Below are positions 6,434-6,841 of a DNA stretch of 6,841 nt, in pieces (position 1 is the first letter of the stretch; every line of letters begins with the position of its first letter). Position numbers and translations under genes: made by a program. The stretch is from JBOGGN01 sp050744165 (GTDB lineage Bacteria; Actinomycetota; Acidimicrobiia; Acidimicrobiales; Palsa-688). The notes under the pieces were generated by a model. The model ran no database searches, was not told where the DNA came from, and saw nothing but the letters and a program-made list of their open reading frames with translations. Where the stretch lies: positions 1 to 6,841 of the forward strand of contig JBOGGN010000042.1 in the NCBI GenBank assembly GCA_050744165.1, given 5' to 3'.

Positions 6434-6841
6434 CGGCTTTGCGGGTCGAGGCGCAGCGTGCGGCCGGCAACGACCAGCAGAACCTCGTCGGCAATGGCGG
6501 CGACAGCCTGGTTGACCTCGCCGAGGGCGTCGCGGAACGACCGTCCGGCGGCGGTCGAGGGGTGGACCCCGAGGCCTACCTCCTCGGACACGACCACGGC
6601 ATCGCCGGCTCGCTCCTGGAGGGCAGCGCAGAGCAGAGACACGTCTGGCGCGAAGGCGGGCGAGCCGGCGACCCAGGGGCCCAGGGCGTCGATGAGCACG
6701 CTGCCCACGGCGGTCACCACCGCGACCGGGAGGTCCCCGCCGACGGCCTCGACGGTCTGCCAGCCGGCCGGGCGTCGACTGCGGTGCGTCTGGACCCGAG
6801 CGGACAGCTCAGCATCGGCCGCCAGGGACGCCGGGCTGAGG
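6430..6841 (-). CDS. cobU: Adenosylcobinamide kinase / adenosylcobinamide-phosphate guanylyltransferase CobU, C-terminal part (start outside window)
   Basis: CobU (CobP in Pseudomonas) phosphorylates adenosylcobinamide and transfers GMP from GTP to form adenosylcobinamide-GDP, the substrate of the next gene product. 136 codons are visible, about three quarters of the usual 175-190 residues. The N-terminal P-loop (GxxxSGKS type) lies beyond the right edge, so it cannot be checked. Matching segments are DAELSARVQTHRSRRPAGWQ (visible residues 9-28), which covers the region of the guanylylated histidine; SVLIDALGPWV (47-57); VVVSEEVGLGVHP (82-94); and FRDALGEVNQAVAAIADEVL (102-121), running into LLVVAG (121-126). 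SVLIDALGPWV differs from the more common VDCLTLW form, though the Asp is kept. An internal GTG at 6720 is not the start, since clear homology continues upstream of it. The stop overlaps the cobS ATG. Confidence 0.93.
   Translation of the reverse strand, partial: LSPASLAADAELSARVQTHRSRRPAGWQTVEAVGGDLPVAVVTAVGSVLIDALGPWVAGSPAFAPDVSLLCAALQERAGDAVVVSEEVGLGVHPSTAAGRSFRDALGEVNQAVAAIADEVLLVVAGRTLRLDPQSR

Noticed and set aside
4731..6494. 587-codon open frame suggesting a fusion upstream of cbiB
   Set aside because: The part upstream of 5684 overlaps cobS and the end of cobU in another frame and has Arg/Gly-rich shadow composition. CbiB homology starts only after 5648.
6430..6720. A complete small gene starting at GTG 6720
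   Set aside because: CobU homology, including ARVQTHRSRRPAGW, continues upstream of the GTG to the window edge, so this is the C-terminal part of a longer gene.
1..6841. A novel defence, mobile or other undescribed system
   Set aside because: Every gene is a recognised cobalamin biosynthesis enzyme in a compact operon. The only unexplained structure is the set of small repeats reported above.

Overview
The window is a densely packed piece of an aerobic-type cobalamin (vitamin B12) biosynthesis operon, with every gene on the minus strand. Base composition is very GC-rich and nearly all codons end in G or C. The CobN-type cobaltochelatase and the compact mycobacterial-style CobC point to a high-GC actinobacterium (Actinomycetota). 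This is inference from gene content and composition; I cannot assign a genus.

Reading in the direction of transcription (right to left): the C-terminal part of cobU (6841-6430, start outside the window), cobS/cobV (6433-5678), cbiB/cobD (5648-4731, or from 5684), a 16-codon ORF (4734-4684), cobC (4687-3710), cobQ/cbiP (3713-2199) and the N-terminal 734 codons of cobN (2202-1, end outside the window). There is essentially no intergenic DNA, no promoter, riboswitch, terminator, RNA gene or mobile element that I can see. Almost every stop codon overlaps the next start codon (ATGA, ATGGTGA or GTGA), so the genes are very probably one translationally coupled transcript whose control signals lie beyond the right edge.

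The genes cover late steps of the pathway. CobN is the large subunit of the cobaltochelatase that inserts cobalt. CobQ amidates the side chains to give cobyric acid. CobC supplies the aminopropanol phosphate linker, CbiB attaches it, CobU activates the product with GMP, and CobS joins it to the lower-ligand riboside. Naming warning: CobC, CobD and CobS mean different proteins in the Pseudomonas and Salmonella schemes; functions are spelled out in each entry.

The enzymes are ordinary. What is unusual is small-scale structure. Two successive gene junctions carry tandem duplications that copy the start codon of the downstream gene: a 36-bp unit at cobS/cbiB and a 47-bp unit at cbiB/cobC. The second creates a tiny ORF that begins on the cbiB stop, repeats the CbiB C-terminus and ends on the cobC start. 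A third short repeat cluster, with a perfect 12-bp inverted repeat, sits in frame inside a cobN linker. I found no wholly new biological system here.
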